Positions 1-9,267 of a stretch of DNA of 38,375 bases are shown here, in pieces. Source of the stretch: CAMQRS01 sp964370065 (GTDB lineage: Bacteria > Bacillota_I > Bacilli_A > Erysipelotrichales > Erysipelotrichaceae). The first letter of the stretch is position 1, and every line of letters begins with the position of its first letter. Location of the stretch: NCBI GenBank assembly GCA_964370065.1, contig CAYJGK010000017.1:1-38375 (forward strand). The letters run 5' to 3'. The notes beneath the pieces were generated by a model. That model was not told the DNA's origin and made no database searches. It worked only from the letters and a program-made list of their open reading frames with translations. Both the position numbers and the translations under genes were made by a program.

Positions 1-3000
1 CTTCCCACGTTCCATTCACAACTACATGATTCACTGTTGTTTGATAAATATCTGGAATTCCATCTCCTGGTGTTGTTGGATCAAGATCTCTATCTTCATC
101 AATTAATACATCAGGACTAAATCTTGGGTATAAATTTTCATTTGCATTTAATAACGTTGGTATAAGACTAAAAGATATATCTGTACCATCTGCTAATTCC
201 CAACCTACGAATACATATCCACTTGGTGCATTAAGAACTGGTACTTGGCTTTCTAATAGACTTCCTGATTCAAACTCCAATTCTGCAGCATTTAATTGCA
301 CATCCTTCGTTGTTAATGCAGTTCCATCATCCCATTTTCCTAGAACTGCAGGAGTTTCGCGAGTATAAGTATGGAATGTTACTTTTGGTGGAACGTAAAC
401 TAAATATTGAGATGTTACATCAATTTCATCACCAAAGTAGTTTACTAATGTTGTAATTGCATCTTTGTAAACATATTTGTTTGTAGTATCATCAAATGTA
501 ATTTCTACTCCTGTTAAATCAATAGTAGCACTTCGTTTATCATCTGCTAATACACTAGTAACTGTACCATAAGTAGTTCCATCAACCGGTATATATTCAC
601 TATTCTCTTTGATGTATCCTTGTCCACTTAATATTGCTTCAATTTTCTTAGTAGTTCCCTTTTCTAATTCTGTAATAGTTGGGTCTAGTGATAATACTGG
701 GTTTGCATAAATTGCAAAGTCAATATTTCCATTATCTACTTCAGATTGTTCAACAAATTTTGTAAGACCATCGCCATCACGTACTGAGTTCAAGCCTGTT
801 GTATCAGCATATAAAGTAATTCCGACACTTTGATCTCTAGGAGCATTGTTATTATTGGATAGGGATATTCCACTTGTGTTTAAAGACATCACATGCGTAT
901 CCTGTTTTCCTATGCTTTCTAAATCAAGCACTAGTTCATAAGCTGGTTGTCCGTCAACTGATTCTCTAGGTTGAATTCTCATTGAATAAGTTTCATCGTG
1001 CACTACATAGTTTGCCGAAATAATTTCAGGTGTTCCCTCTGGTAGTATATTTCGTAAATTTTTAAAATATAAAATATTAGTAGGATTAGTAGGGATACTA
1101 TCATCAGTCGAACTTTCGTTTATTCCGTCAGGTATATACTCGGATAACTCTTCATAAGCTAATCCACTCACTTCATACCATCTAAATACATATTGAGCTG
1201 GTGCAACATTTTTCGAAGCATCAACATTATAAAGTGTCGAACCGATGATGTCACCTTCTTGATATTGGTACTTAGTATTTACAAATGCAAAGGAATTAAT
1301 ATTGTCATCGATAATATACATTTCTTCATCATTGGCATGTAATTTTAACTCTACTTCACCAAATGAGTGTTGAGGTATCTTATTCACAGTAATCACTACA
1401 TATTGCGCATCTTCAATTGATGTTGCTTCTACAAAAGTAACATCCGTTGCATCTCCTTCGTTAAATGATGCCGAAGAAGCAAAAGCAATGTTATAACCAT
1501 TCTCTTTTAGTGAATCTGATAGTATAACAGATTCTTCACTTAATGAATCTAGATATAAAGATAACTTAGTTGTTGTAGCTTCTTCCTCTTCTGGAATTTC
1601 TGTATCCACAGCACGTGGTAGAGTAATAATAATGTTGTAGTTTTCATATACACGTGTATTAGACCCTAAGTCAAACTGTAAATTTAAGTCATCATTTTGA
1701 TGCGCTACATACTCTGCAACCGTTAACTTTTCACCGACACCATCAATACCTGGATATAATAAAATATCGTGGTTGGTTGCAACATTCAATGGCATAGTCT
1801 CATTTACATTCAATTGTATATAACGTTTTCCTGCATAAGAATCATTATTTAAAGCTGCAATTTCTGGTAAATCTGCGTTAGTTAGTCCGTTTGTTTCAAA
1901 TGTTGTATTTGGAATAAAAGTAAAGTATGGATTAAAGTCACCATCTACTTGGAACAGTGACGCAGCATCAGCATATCCATCCAAGAATAATTGATAATTC
2001 GTATTTGGCGTAATATCATTAGTAACAATGAAGTCATCACCAGATAAACTAAATTCTTTTCCTTGATGATAAACGGACATGTTAAAGCCTTCTAAATCGT
2101 AAATCAACCATGTTTTTCCATCTTTTTCAACTTTAGTAATTCTTTCATTATCTCCTACATATCTAAACTGGCTTGTATTCAGCTGTAAATATACATTAGT
2201 ATTAGGAGGGTAAACTAATCCATTCCAATAATAAGTTGATGCAGATGTATTGGGTTTTACTGGTGAGTCGATTGTAGTAGAACCACTCAAGTGAGATCCC
2301 ATAGTCCCATCAAAAGGCAATGTAATAGAATCAAAATTCGTTGCATAACCTTCTACAGTAACAGTTTTTCCATATTGAAGAGCTGCGTCAGAAATATTTG
2401 TGCTGTTTGAACCTAAGTTAGAAGAATAATTTTTATTTAAATTATATTCACTTGGTTCTCCGGCAGTTGGAGTCCACGAAGGAGTTAAATTAACTGCTTC
2501 AGCATACGCATTAATTGCAATTCTCTTACCTGGCTCTACTTTCGGAACATCATCATAACGTGTCCATTCAAAATCAAAATTTTCGAATAATGGAATAACG
2601 TCCATACCTGTACTTAAATATTCTACATCTGCACCTAACAAACGTAAATAATCAGCACGGAATACAAAACTTGTATAATACTCATTTTCCTGTTTTGGAA
2701 TTGTATAGGTAGCATTTATACCAGGCTCAATATAAAACTTTTTAGTTGTGGTATTTAAATTTGTAGTGTATTCAATCCAAATTTTATGTTCACTATTTGT
2801 TGAAAATATTACATTTTTATTATCCTCACCTAAGAATGTGAATGTTTCTCCCAGTTGTGCTAAAACAGCATTTATCTCTGTTGTTTCTAGAAGTATTTCT
2901 TCAGGTGTTCCTTCTAATTGTGTAGTATCAAACAAGTTAATTTCCACATCACTATAGACTACAGATGATTGTACCATTTCCATAGGAATTGCAAATCCGA

Positions 3001-5539
3001 AATTTAATTTTGCTCGTGAGTTAGTATTATAACTAGAAAATTTATCATTGTTAAGTGTTAAAGTTGAATTTCCTGTAATATCTTGATAAGTATGCAAATA
3101 ATCTACTCCAGGAGCGTACTCCCATGTAATTGCTTTTGAAACAACAACATCTGTACTAGCAGGATCAGCTTTTGTTTTAGCATTTCCTGTACTTTCAAAG
3201 GTAACATCTACTTTAATTGAATTGGTTCCATCTGTTGGCTCCTTAAAAATACCAGTAAAATGTCCACCAGTTGAATACCCTGAGGCCTTTCCTGTTTCTA
3301 CTAATCCGTTACTAGAAATATTAAATGTAACACTCGCTACTTCTGAACTATCAGCATGAGGTGTAAATTCAATATAAATTTCACCTGGTGTTGAAATAAC
3401 ATCACTTTTTTCTCCATTCGTATATGTAATTTGATAAGAAATAAATTCTGTATATTCATTAGGTAATGTTAGTGTTGTTGGATTAAAATTTTCATCTGCA
3501 AAATTCATCGTCATTGTTCCATCATTATGGAAATAGTGTGCAATATTATTTTCAATATATTCATTAGTATATCGTCTATTTCCATCTGCACCAATATATG
3601 AATCTACTAAATTAAAAATAGAAAAATTATATTCCATATCTACAGGATCATCTGTATTTACTTTTTCAGGAACACTTGCTTCCATAGTAATTAAATCTTG
3701 GTAAGTATATTCAGGAATGTTTACAGTAATTTGACCTAACTCTTGTTCCTGTGCTTTTGTTATATATTTATCACTCGATGTTGTGTCAGGATTAGTAATT
3801 ACTTGATTGTACTGTGCAATAATTGGGTCCCCTTGATAGGATGGTTGATCATATCTAAACAATGGGTTATATGCCGCGATCGCATTCTCATGATTTCCAC
3901 CAAAAACAACAACAAGGTTATCTTCTTGAATTGTTCGTACACCTGTTAACATTTGTGAATAAAACGGCCCATTAGAATCGTTTTGTTGTATTGTTGATAA
4001 AATTAGCGCAGCATCACTTAAATTTGACGTATTAGAGGACGTATTATATACTCCTCCAACCTTTTTATCAGATAATAGTGATTGTTCAGATAAACTTTGT
4101 CTCGTATCAATATACCAATCCGCTGCTTTTACAAATTGTACAGTGTTGCTATTAAAAAGTGTTCTTTTAGCTTGGAATCCGTCTGGATATGGTGATTTAA
4201 AATAGAAATCACCAATCGGTGTATGATTGCCAGTGATTAAGTCATATGCATTACCATAAACTGGAGCTTCTACTAAGCTAAGTCCATCATTATATTCACT
4301 ATTTTCAACAATCATCTTTCCTGTTGCATCATCTTTAAGATACAAGTATCCATCACTACCTAAGTAGAATGAACTAATATTTTTATCAGCGATTGCTTCT
4401 TGTAATTCATTTACTAAAGTTCCCATATCACTGAAAAGAGGTGCATCTGATTGATTATCTCTTAGCAACGGGTGTTCTAACAATACAGTACTTTCTTCTA
4501 CTCCTTCTTCTCTTAGTTCAATCCCTAGTTTTCCATTTGGATTTAATAGTAACATAACTCCTATGTTAGAAGCTAAAGTTCCTTCAGTTTTAGAAATTTT
4601 TTTATAATAAGTTGTTTCGTATCCAGGGTTTCTATGACCAAAATAACCTGATGGTTGCAATGTAAACGTAATTGTTCCAGCAGTGTTTTTTAGGACATCA
4701 TTAAGGATTTCATAAGTCACAGTTAATTTGTCACTTGAAACTAACGTTGACTGAATAAATGTCGCAGTATTAGGCACCGTTCCAAATTTTAATGGAGATG
4801 ATACTCCATTGCTAAATGGATCAAGATTAACTGTTATTGTTCGTATCGATCCGGCTGGTAAAGAATCATCGTGCACTACTTGAATCTCATAATTGTATGC
4901 ACGCATTGTGTCATCCTCAATGTCTGGTTCCGTTAAACCTTCAGGATAATCCCATTTAAAATCAGGATTTTCAGCTGTTGCATACGGAAGAGTAGATAAC
5001 ATAATTCTTAGATTTCCGTTTGCACTTTCTCCAATTGCTGGAGTTGGATCAGCGATTCCTTCTGGGTCGCTACCAGCCCCTCCAAGAGGATCATTTAATA
5101 CAGCAGGTTTCTGCGTATTTTGTAAAGCTAAAACATCAACTGAAATAGTCGGTAATGTGACTCCTTCTGATAAAACATAAGTTTCATCTTGCAGTTGAGC
5201 TTCGTATAAAAAAGTTTGAACCGATGAGGAAGTGAATGTTTTATCGTGGACTTCTTGCCAAATAACAGACACTTCTCTGTCTAATAATTCATCTCCTTCT
5301 ACTTCTGGCTTAACTTTCACTGCAATAGACTCTGGTAATACAATTGCAGTTTCACTCCCTACATCCATTTGTTGTTGAGTAATTTCCTCTCCAATTATAA
5401 ATGCTGTGATTTCTTCTTTTATTTCTGTTTCATTGATAAGGTTTTCATTTGCGCTTACGCCCAATATATTTATTGGAATCATTTGTAGAGTTAAGGCAAA
5501 TGCAACAAATACAGAAAAAAGACGGCCTTTTAATTTCAT
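1..5539 (-). CDS. Giant secreted surface protein, adhesin-like, C-terminus beyond the left edge (partial)
   Basis: I read this frame codon by codon and found no stop in 1846 codons, so the gene is open off the left edge. It starts MKLKGRLFSVFVAFALTLQM, a Sec signal peptide with likely cleavage after VSA (residue 30). Residues about 48-140 match the bacterial Ig-like pattern common in Bacillota surface proteins (an 'I-W' core strand, then 'GVTLPTISVDV'). The long middle part is Asn/Thr/Ser-rich, beta-like and almost free of cysteine, and I do not recognise its domains. Residues about 1706-1806 look like an InlB B-repeat (Listeria-Bacteroides repeat: 'GYVFVGWELADG' then 'LYPRF'). An acidic DxDxD linker ending 'GDGIPDIYQ' and the start of a 'VVNGTWE' repeat follow. 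This layout suggests a cell-wall-anchored adhesin. No sortase motif is in the window. There is no good Shine-Dalgarno directly before the ATG, and an in-frame TAA lies 9 bases upstream, which fixes the start. Confidence 0.88.
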   Translation of the reverse strand, partial: MKLKGRLFSVFVAFALTLQMIPINILGVSANENLINETEIKEEITAFIIGEEITQQQMDVGSETAIVLPESIAVKVKPEVEGDELLDREVSVIWQEVHDKTFTSSSVQTFLYEAQLQDETYVLSEGVTLPTISVDVLALQNTQKPAVLNDPLGGAGSDPEGIADPTPAIGESANGNLRIMLSTLPYATAENPDFKWDYPEGLTEPDIEDDTMRAYNYEIQVVHDDSLPAGSIRTITVNLDPFSNGVSSPLKFGTVPNTATFIQSTLVSSDKLTVTYEILNDVLKNTAGTITFTLQPSGYFGHRNPGYETTYYKKISKTEGTLASNIGVMLLLNPNGKLGIELREEGVEESTVLLEHPLLRDNQSDAPLFSDMGTLVNELQEAIADKNISSFYLGSDGYLYLKDDATGKMIVENSEYNDGLSLVEAPVYGNAYDLITGNHTPIGDFYFKSPYPDGFQAKRTLFNSNTVQFVKAADWYIDTRQSLSEQSLLSDKKVGGVYNTSSNTSNLSDAALILSTIQQNDSNGPFYSQMLTGVRTIQEDNLVVVFGGNHENAIAAYNPLFRYDQPSYQGDPIIAQYNQVITNPDTTSSDKYITKAQEQELGQITVNIPEYTYQDLITMEASVPEKVNTDDPVDMEYNFSIFNLVDSYIGADGNRRYTNEYIENNIAHYFHNDGTMTMNFADENFNPTTLTLPNEYTEFISYQITYTNGEKSDVISTPGEIYIEFTPHADSSEVASVTFNISSNGLVETGKASGYSTGGHFTGIFKEPTDGTNSIKVDVTFESTGNAKTKADPASTDVVVSKAITWEYAPGVDYLHTYQDITGNSTLTLNNDKFSSYNTNSRAKLNFGFAIPMEMVQSSVVYSDVEINLFDTTQLEGTPEEILLETTEINAVLAQLGETFTFLGEDNKNVIFSTNSEHKIWIEYTTNLNTTTKKFYIEPGINATYTIPKQENEYYTSFVFRADYLRLLGADVEYLSTGMDVIPLFENFDFEWTRYDDVPKVEPGKRIAINAYAEAVNLTPSWTPTAGEPSEYNLNKNYSSNLGSNSTNISDAALQYGKTVTVEGYATNFDSITLPFDGTMGSHLSGSTTIDSPVKPNTSASTYYWNGLVYPPNTNVYLQLNTSQFRYVGDNERITKVEKDGKTWLIYDLEGFNMSVYHQGKEFSLSGDDFIVTNDITPNTNYQLFLDGYADAASLFQVDGDFNPYFTFIPNTTFETNGLTNADLPEIAALNNDSYAGKRYIQLNVNETMPLNVATNHDILLYPGIDGVGEKLTVAEYVAHQNDDLNLQFDLGSNTRVYENYNIIITLPRAVDTEIPEEEEATTTKLSLYLDSLSEESVILSDSLKENGYNIAFASSASFNEGDATDVTFVEATSIEDAQYVVITVNKIPQHSFGEVELKLHANDEEMYIIDDNINSFAFVNTKYQYQEGDIIGSTLYNVDASKNVAPAQYVFRWYEVSGLAYEELSEYIPDGINESSTDDSIPTNPTNILYFKNLRNILPEGTPEIISANYVVHDETYSMRIQPRESVDGQPAYELVLDLESIGKQDTHVMSLNTSGISLSNNNNAPRDQSVGITLYADTTGLNSVRDGDGLTKFVEQSEVDNGNIDFAIYANPVLSLDPTITELEKGTTKKIEAILSGQGYIKENSEYIPVDGTTYGTVTSVLADDKRSATIDLTGVEITFDDTTNKYVYKDAITTLVNYFGDEIDVTSQYLVYVPPKVTFHTYTRETPAVLGKWDDGTALTTKDVQLNAAELEFESGSLLESQVPVLNAPSGYVFVGWELADGTDISFSLIPTLLNANENLYPRFSPDVLIDEDRDLDPTTPGDGIPDIYQTTVNHVVVNGTWE

Positions 5540-5561
5540 GTTTTTATTTTATGATACTAAT

Positions 5562-5585
5562 TTACCTCGCATGCCGTAATATCAT
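5562..5585 (-). other. Possible 7-codon leader peptide before the surface protein
   Basis: The only strong Shine-Dalgarno upstream of the giant gene (AAAGAAAGGAG, core at 5589-5593) sits 3 bases before an ATG at 5585. This opens a 7-codon frame, MILRHAR, ending in TAA at 5562. The giant gene starts 22 bases further on, in a different frame. The arrangement could be a leader peptide with reinitiation, or a decoy. The spacing of 3 bases is short, so initiation here is uncertain. Confidence 0.3.
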
Positions 5586-5631
5586 ATGCTCCTTTCTTTG
5601 TTAAAACTGTAAATAGAGCAATTTTATACAT

Positions 5632-5659
5632 ATTCTAAGTTCTTTTTTTAAAGAGCCAA
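5632..5659 (-). promoter_or_regulatory. Candidate promoter for the giant surface gene (proximal)
   Basis: On the minus strand TTGGCT and TAGAAT are separated by 16 bases. Transcription would start near 5625, giving a leader of about 85 bases that includes the AGGAG at 5589-5593. The -35 lies inside a small inverted repeat (AGAGC-N6-GCTCT, 5652-5667), which could be an operator. The match is moderate only. Confidence 0.35.
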
Positions 5660-5715
5660 CATGCTCTATTCATTTGATTATGGTTAATCGTATTCATGCT
5701 TTTGTTTCACATTAC

Positions 5716-5744
5716 TTTATAAGATCAATATGTTGACTAGGCAA
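5716..5744 (-). promoter_or_regulatory. Candidate promoter for the giant surface gene (distal)
   Basis: On the minus strand TTGCCT and TATAAA are separated by exactly 17 bases. It would give a 5' leader of about 170 bases for the surface gene. It is an alternative or addition to the site at 5632-5659. In such AT-rich DNA chance matches are common. Confidence 0.35.
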
Positions 5745-5852
5745 GGTACTAGAACTCTAATCTTTAGGACTATATTCGTAGATGTTGAAATGTAAAGCAA
5801 ACGTTGTATACTACCATAATCCCTCCCATAGTCAAATAGCTAAGGAAGGAAA

Positions 5853-5884
5853 ACAATAATAATCTAGGGTTCATTTATTATTGT
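5853..5884. repeat. Inverted repeat, 10-bp perfect arms
   Basis: ACAATAATAA at 5853-5862 is matched by TTATTATTGT at 5875-5884, with a 12-base loop. The arms are AT-only apart from one G:C pair, so an RNA hairpin would be weak. It could be a protein-binding site upstream of the surface gene promoters. Confidence 0.45.
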
Positions 5885-6707
5885 CTATATAAAGATTCAG
5901 ATTCTAATTTCTTAATAAATGGTCAATTAATCACTACACATTTAACTTGTGAACTTGGATCATTTGAAACATAATGAAATGTAAGTATTTCTTTTCTTTT
6001 TTTACAAATCAAATTAGTTTTCAACTGAATTGACTAATTAACCAAATGCAATTCTTATTTGATAATTACTCTAAAATATTGTATATAAAATAACTTAATC
6101 AAGTATAGGTTTTTTTATCGTTTACCTCCATAGACAATTTAAATGTATAAATAAACTAATATTTTAAATAATGATTTAGCTTATAAAAATAATCAATAGT
6201 CCACTCATATCATTAAAACTAAACTTTATTCAGTCACACTTAATTTTTGTGCAAATATCATTTTATAAATAGTTAATAATTGAAATTAATATTGACTCAT
6301 ACTTAAAATAAAGTCAATTCCTTATAACACTTTAAATTAAACGATGAAAATACTAATTACAGTTATGTATCTAAAATTGCCTTTTTATAAATATATAGAT
6401 TTTTAATATAGTAATTAGTAAAATCATAGATATTCATAACAGTAAACAATTGTAAAGAATATAAGAGTATGGTCTTCAGTCAATTGTATAATATGCTTAT
6501 CATTACTTAATAATAAATAGGTAGATAAAACACTTTCAAGTTTATCGTTCGTATACTATTATATTTAAAGAAAGAAGCATATTAAAGAAAGTTCCATATT
6601 TCTTATACCTCTATTTTAGTCATTTTGTACTCCTAGTAAAATTTATTGAATTTTAAAATGGCAAAATAACTAATTTTAGAATAATTTTCAAAGAACTACA
6701 TTCATAT

Positions 6708-6732
6708 TAAAACTAATGAACCATTAGTTTTA
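6708..6732. repeat. Inverted repeat, 11-bp perfect arms with 3-base loop
   Basis: TAAAACTAATG at 6708-6718 pairs perfectly with CATTAGTTTTA at 6722-6732 around a loop of AAC. It lies in the middle of the gene-free region. It would fold on either strand. On the plus strand the right arm runs into a T-rich stretch (TTCGTTTT), so it could act as a weak terminator. Confidence 0.45.
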
Positions 6733-7095
6733 TTCGTTTTAAAATGCTATACAGAATTTAATTCAAAACATGTTTTGGCAAATTTTAGGGCTTTTTGCAT
6801 CAATAACATTTTCGATTAGTATTAGTAAAAATCAAATATTAGTTAATTTATATCAACCTTTACTTATCATAATCCAATTTACTACAATAAAAATGCAATT
6901 TAATTTTAGGACATTTGCTGAATAGTATACAGTTATATATAACATTAAAAGGTTTTTAAATATAAATCAAATTATTGACTAATGTAAGAGTTATACTAGG
7001 CTAAACAATGTTCATCAGATGTATGTAATACATGACCATCTAATTATTTATTGGTTTATATAACCAATTAACAAACATTATTCTTATTCATTTAT

Positions 7096-7123
7096 ATTAT
7101 ACCTTAGTTTCAAATTTTATCAA
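7096..7123 (-). promoter_or_regulatory. Promoter-like site in the gene-free region
   Basis: On the minus strand TTGATA and TATAAT are separated by 16 bases, the best sigma-A-type match in the gene-free region. It points toward the giant surface gene, but about 1.5 kb lies between them with no gene. It could drive a small RNA or a very long leader, or be a chance match in AT-rich DNA. Confidence 0.35.
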
Positions 7124-7310
7124 ACAAAATAGTTGTAATCGTTTACATATAAATAAAATTGAATCATTTGTATGTAAAATGTATTAAACATGATAAATAA
7201 TAGTCAAATCATGTTTTATCAATTTAATAATAGGATCTCTACTTCATCTTTTCTATGTTACTGCAGTAGGATGAATGATGAAACTTTAATGATTTGCTTT
7301 AAATTGCATA

Positions 7311-7350
7311 GTAAAAGACATAAACTCTATATACTATAGAATTTATGTCT
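7311..7350 (-). terminator. Intrinsic terminator of the ABC exporter operon
   Basis: AGACATAAA at 7316-7324 pairs with TTTATGTCT at 7342-7350. After one mismatch TCTAT pairs with ATAGA around a 5-base loop, giving a 15-position stem with one mismatch. On the minus strand it is followed by TTTTA. It lies about 70 bases beyond the stop codon of the downstream ABC subunit. Confidence 0.7.
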
Positions 7351-7419
7351 CTAACTTATGTCCTTAATAATTTTTGAATGCTCATCCTCATAATCGTTAG
7401 TAATATAAACAAGATTATT

Positions 7420-9267
7420 TTAATTATTATGTGAATGCAATATTTTCTTCTGTGCATCTAACATTTTCTGTTTTTGGTATAAATCATAATACGATCCCTT
7501 TAAACTTAACAAATGTTTATGACTTCCTTGTTCTACAATTTTTCCATGATCCATAACCAATATTATATCAGCTTTTTCAATGGTTGATAATCTATGTGCG
7601 ACTACAAAACTAGTTCGATTTTGAAGTAAAACTTGCATTGCCTCTTGAATTAATTGTTCTTTTTGCGTATCAATTGATGAGGTAGCTTCATCTAAAATGA
7701 TAATTTTAGGATCACAAAGCAATGCTCTTGCAAAAGAAATTAATTGTTTTTCACCAGTTGATAAGAGGTCTCCTCCTTCTCCAATTGAAGTTTCATATCC
7801 TTTTTGCAATTCCATAATGAAACCATGTGCATTAACAAGTTTAGCTACTTCCATAATTTTTTCATCACTTGCATTTTTCATTCCATATGCAATATTTTCT
7901 TTAATCGTACCACTAAACAAAGTAGGTGTTTGCAATACATACCCTAATTGAGAATGTAACCACCCTAAACTACGTTTACGATAATCTATATCGTCAATTA
8001 AAATTTCACCACTTTTAGGTTCATAAAAACGACTTAATAAATTAACAAGCGTACTCTTCCCACTTCCTGTATGACCAACTAAAGCAATCATTTCACCTGC
8101 TTTGGCTTTAAAATTAAAATTTTCTAAAATGATTTCATCTTTTTTATAATAGAAATCTATATTTTTAAATTCAATATTACCCATAATCGATACATAATTA
8201 TGTTTTTTAGGTTGCATCAGCGTACCATATTGTTCAATCACATCGTCTGTGTCCACAATTTCTACTTCCTCTTCTAGCAAACCAAGAATACGCTCCGCAT
8301 TAGCTTGTGCCATTTGAAATTCAGCTAACAATCGTGCAATCATTTTTAATGGATCAAAAAACATTTGTGCATAATTAATAAAAAGTGCTAAAGTACCGAA
8401 GGTAATCGTATTGTTTTGTAAATCTATACCTCCTATTTGAAGTAAGGCTGCGATCACAATTGCTGAAAACAGATAAATCATAGGCTGAAATAATGCATTA
8501 ATTTTTGCTGCTCTTAAAGAATAACTTTTCATTTCAGATGATGTTTCAAAAAAATCATTTGCATTACGTCTTTCTAAATGTAATGTTTTAGTTGTTTTCG
8601 CTCCATTTATACCTTCTGCAAAAGAGGCTGTAATTTTAGAGTTTATCGTTCTTGACTTTCGTTGTGCTAATAAAATTTTCTTTTGAAAATAACGCGATAC
8701 AATAAATACAAAAGGCATTAATACTAATAGTACACATGCCATCTTAGCATTTATTACAAACATGGTAATCAAAATTCCTGTCATTAAGAAAATTCCCCAT
8801 CCAAAATCGAAAATCCCCCAAGCTAAGATTTCAGCTAATCGATTAACATCACCCGTTAATCGAGCAACTAACCAACCGTTTGCTGTACGATCATAGTAAG
8901 AAAAAGATAAATTTTGTAATTTATGAAATGCCATTTTACGTAATCGTTTTCCGAAGTTTGATTCTAAAATCGCCATTCTTTTAAAAGATAAATATACGTT
9001 AATAGATTGCAAAATAATGCATGTTAAATAAACAATAATAAAATACCCAATGTAGTTATAACCATTCTGACTAGTAATGTAATAATCAATTGCAAATTTA
9101 TTTAAATAAGGCAAAAATATATCAATACATGACATAAATAATATAATAGCTATCGATTGAACAACTATTTTTTTATCGACTAATAAAATGCGGATTAACT
9201 TCATCCAAATGGTTTTATCAAGTGATTTTAAATCAGACTCTTCTTCTTTTAATATGGATTTACTCAT
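7420..9267 (-). CDS. Heterodimeric ABC exporter subunit, canonical ATPase (BmrD/YheH/LmrD type)
   Basis: This is a half-transporter of 615 residues: an N-terminal transmembrane domain with about six helices (residues about 35-315), then a nucleotide-binding domain. Walker A is GHTGSGKST (about residue 395). The signature is a variant, LLSTGEKQL (about 500), as seen in BmrD/LmrD subunits. Walker B is ILDEATSS (about 522), which keeps the catalytic Glu, and the H-loop His is in VVAHRLST (about 552). The start ATG overlaps the TGA of the upstream subunit gene (ATGA), so the two are translationally coupled and should form one heterodimer in the membrane. Relatives export drugs, lipids or peptides. 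The substrate here cannot be told from sequence. Confidence 0.92.
   Translation of the reverse strand: MSKSILKEEESDLKSLDKTIWMKLIRILLVDKKIVVQSIAIILFMSCIDIFLPYLNKFAIDYYITSQNGYNYIGYFIIVYLTCIILQSINVYLSFKRMAILESNFGKRLRKMAFHKLQNLSFSYYDRTANGWLVARLTGDVNRLAEILAWGIFDFGWGIFLMTGILITMFVINAKMACVLLVLMPFVFIVSRYFQKKILLAQRKSRTINSKITASFAEGINGAKTTKTLHLERRNANDFFETSSEMKSYSLRAAKINALFQPMIYLFSAIVIAALLQIGGIDLQNNTITFGTLALFINYAQMFFDPLKMIARLLAEFQMAQANAERILGLLEEEVEIVDTDDVIEQYGTLMQPKKHNYVSIMGNIEFKNIDFYYKKDEIILENFNFKAKAGEMIALVGHTGSGKSTLVNLLSRFYEPKSGEILIDDIDYRKRSLGWLHSQLGYVLQTPTLFSGTIKENIAYGMKNASDEKIMEVAKLVNAHGFIMELQKGYETSIGEGGDLLSTGEKQLISFARALLCDPKIIILDEATSSIDTQKEQLIQEAMQVLLQNRTSFVVAHRLSTIEKADIILVMDHGKIVEQGSHKHLLSLKGSYYDLYQKQKMLDAQKKILHSHNN

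Larger units (their letters stand above)
5540..7310. other. Gene-free, very AT-rich intergenic region (about 1.77 kb)
   Basis: I found no open frame of gene length on either strand, no tRNA and no recognisable gene remnant. The composition is visibly more AT-rich than the neighbouring genes. It contains several inverted repeats (5853-5884, 6708-6732, a 7-bp pair around 7050-7069) and promoter-like sites facing the giant surface gene (5632-5659, 5716-5744, 7096-7123). It separates that gene from the 3' end of the ABC exporter operon. It may be a long regulatory region, host a small RNA, or be decayed sequence. The sequence alone does not decide. Confidence 0.7.

Noticed and set aside
2748..3949. 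Plus-strand short frames inside the giant surface gene
   Set aside because: The minus frame is open over the whole 5.5 kb with signal peptide and domain motifs. These are chance frames in AT-rich DNA.
5641..5667. Hairpin AGAGC-N6-GCTCT as a terminator
   Set aside because: The stem is only 5 bp and the T-run lies on the wrong side for either strand. It is more likely an operator or chance overlap with a promoter.
5766..5816. Minus-strand 15-codon frame after GGGAGGG in the gene-free region
   Set aside because: It has a good ribosome binding site but is very short and unsupported by any promoter or family. Kept only as a curiosity.
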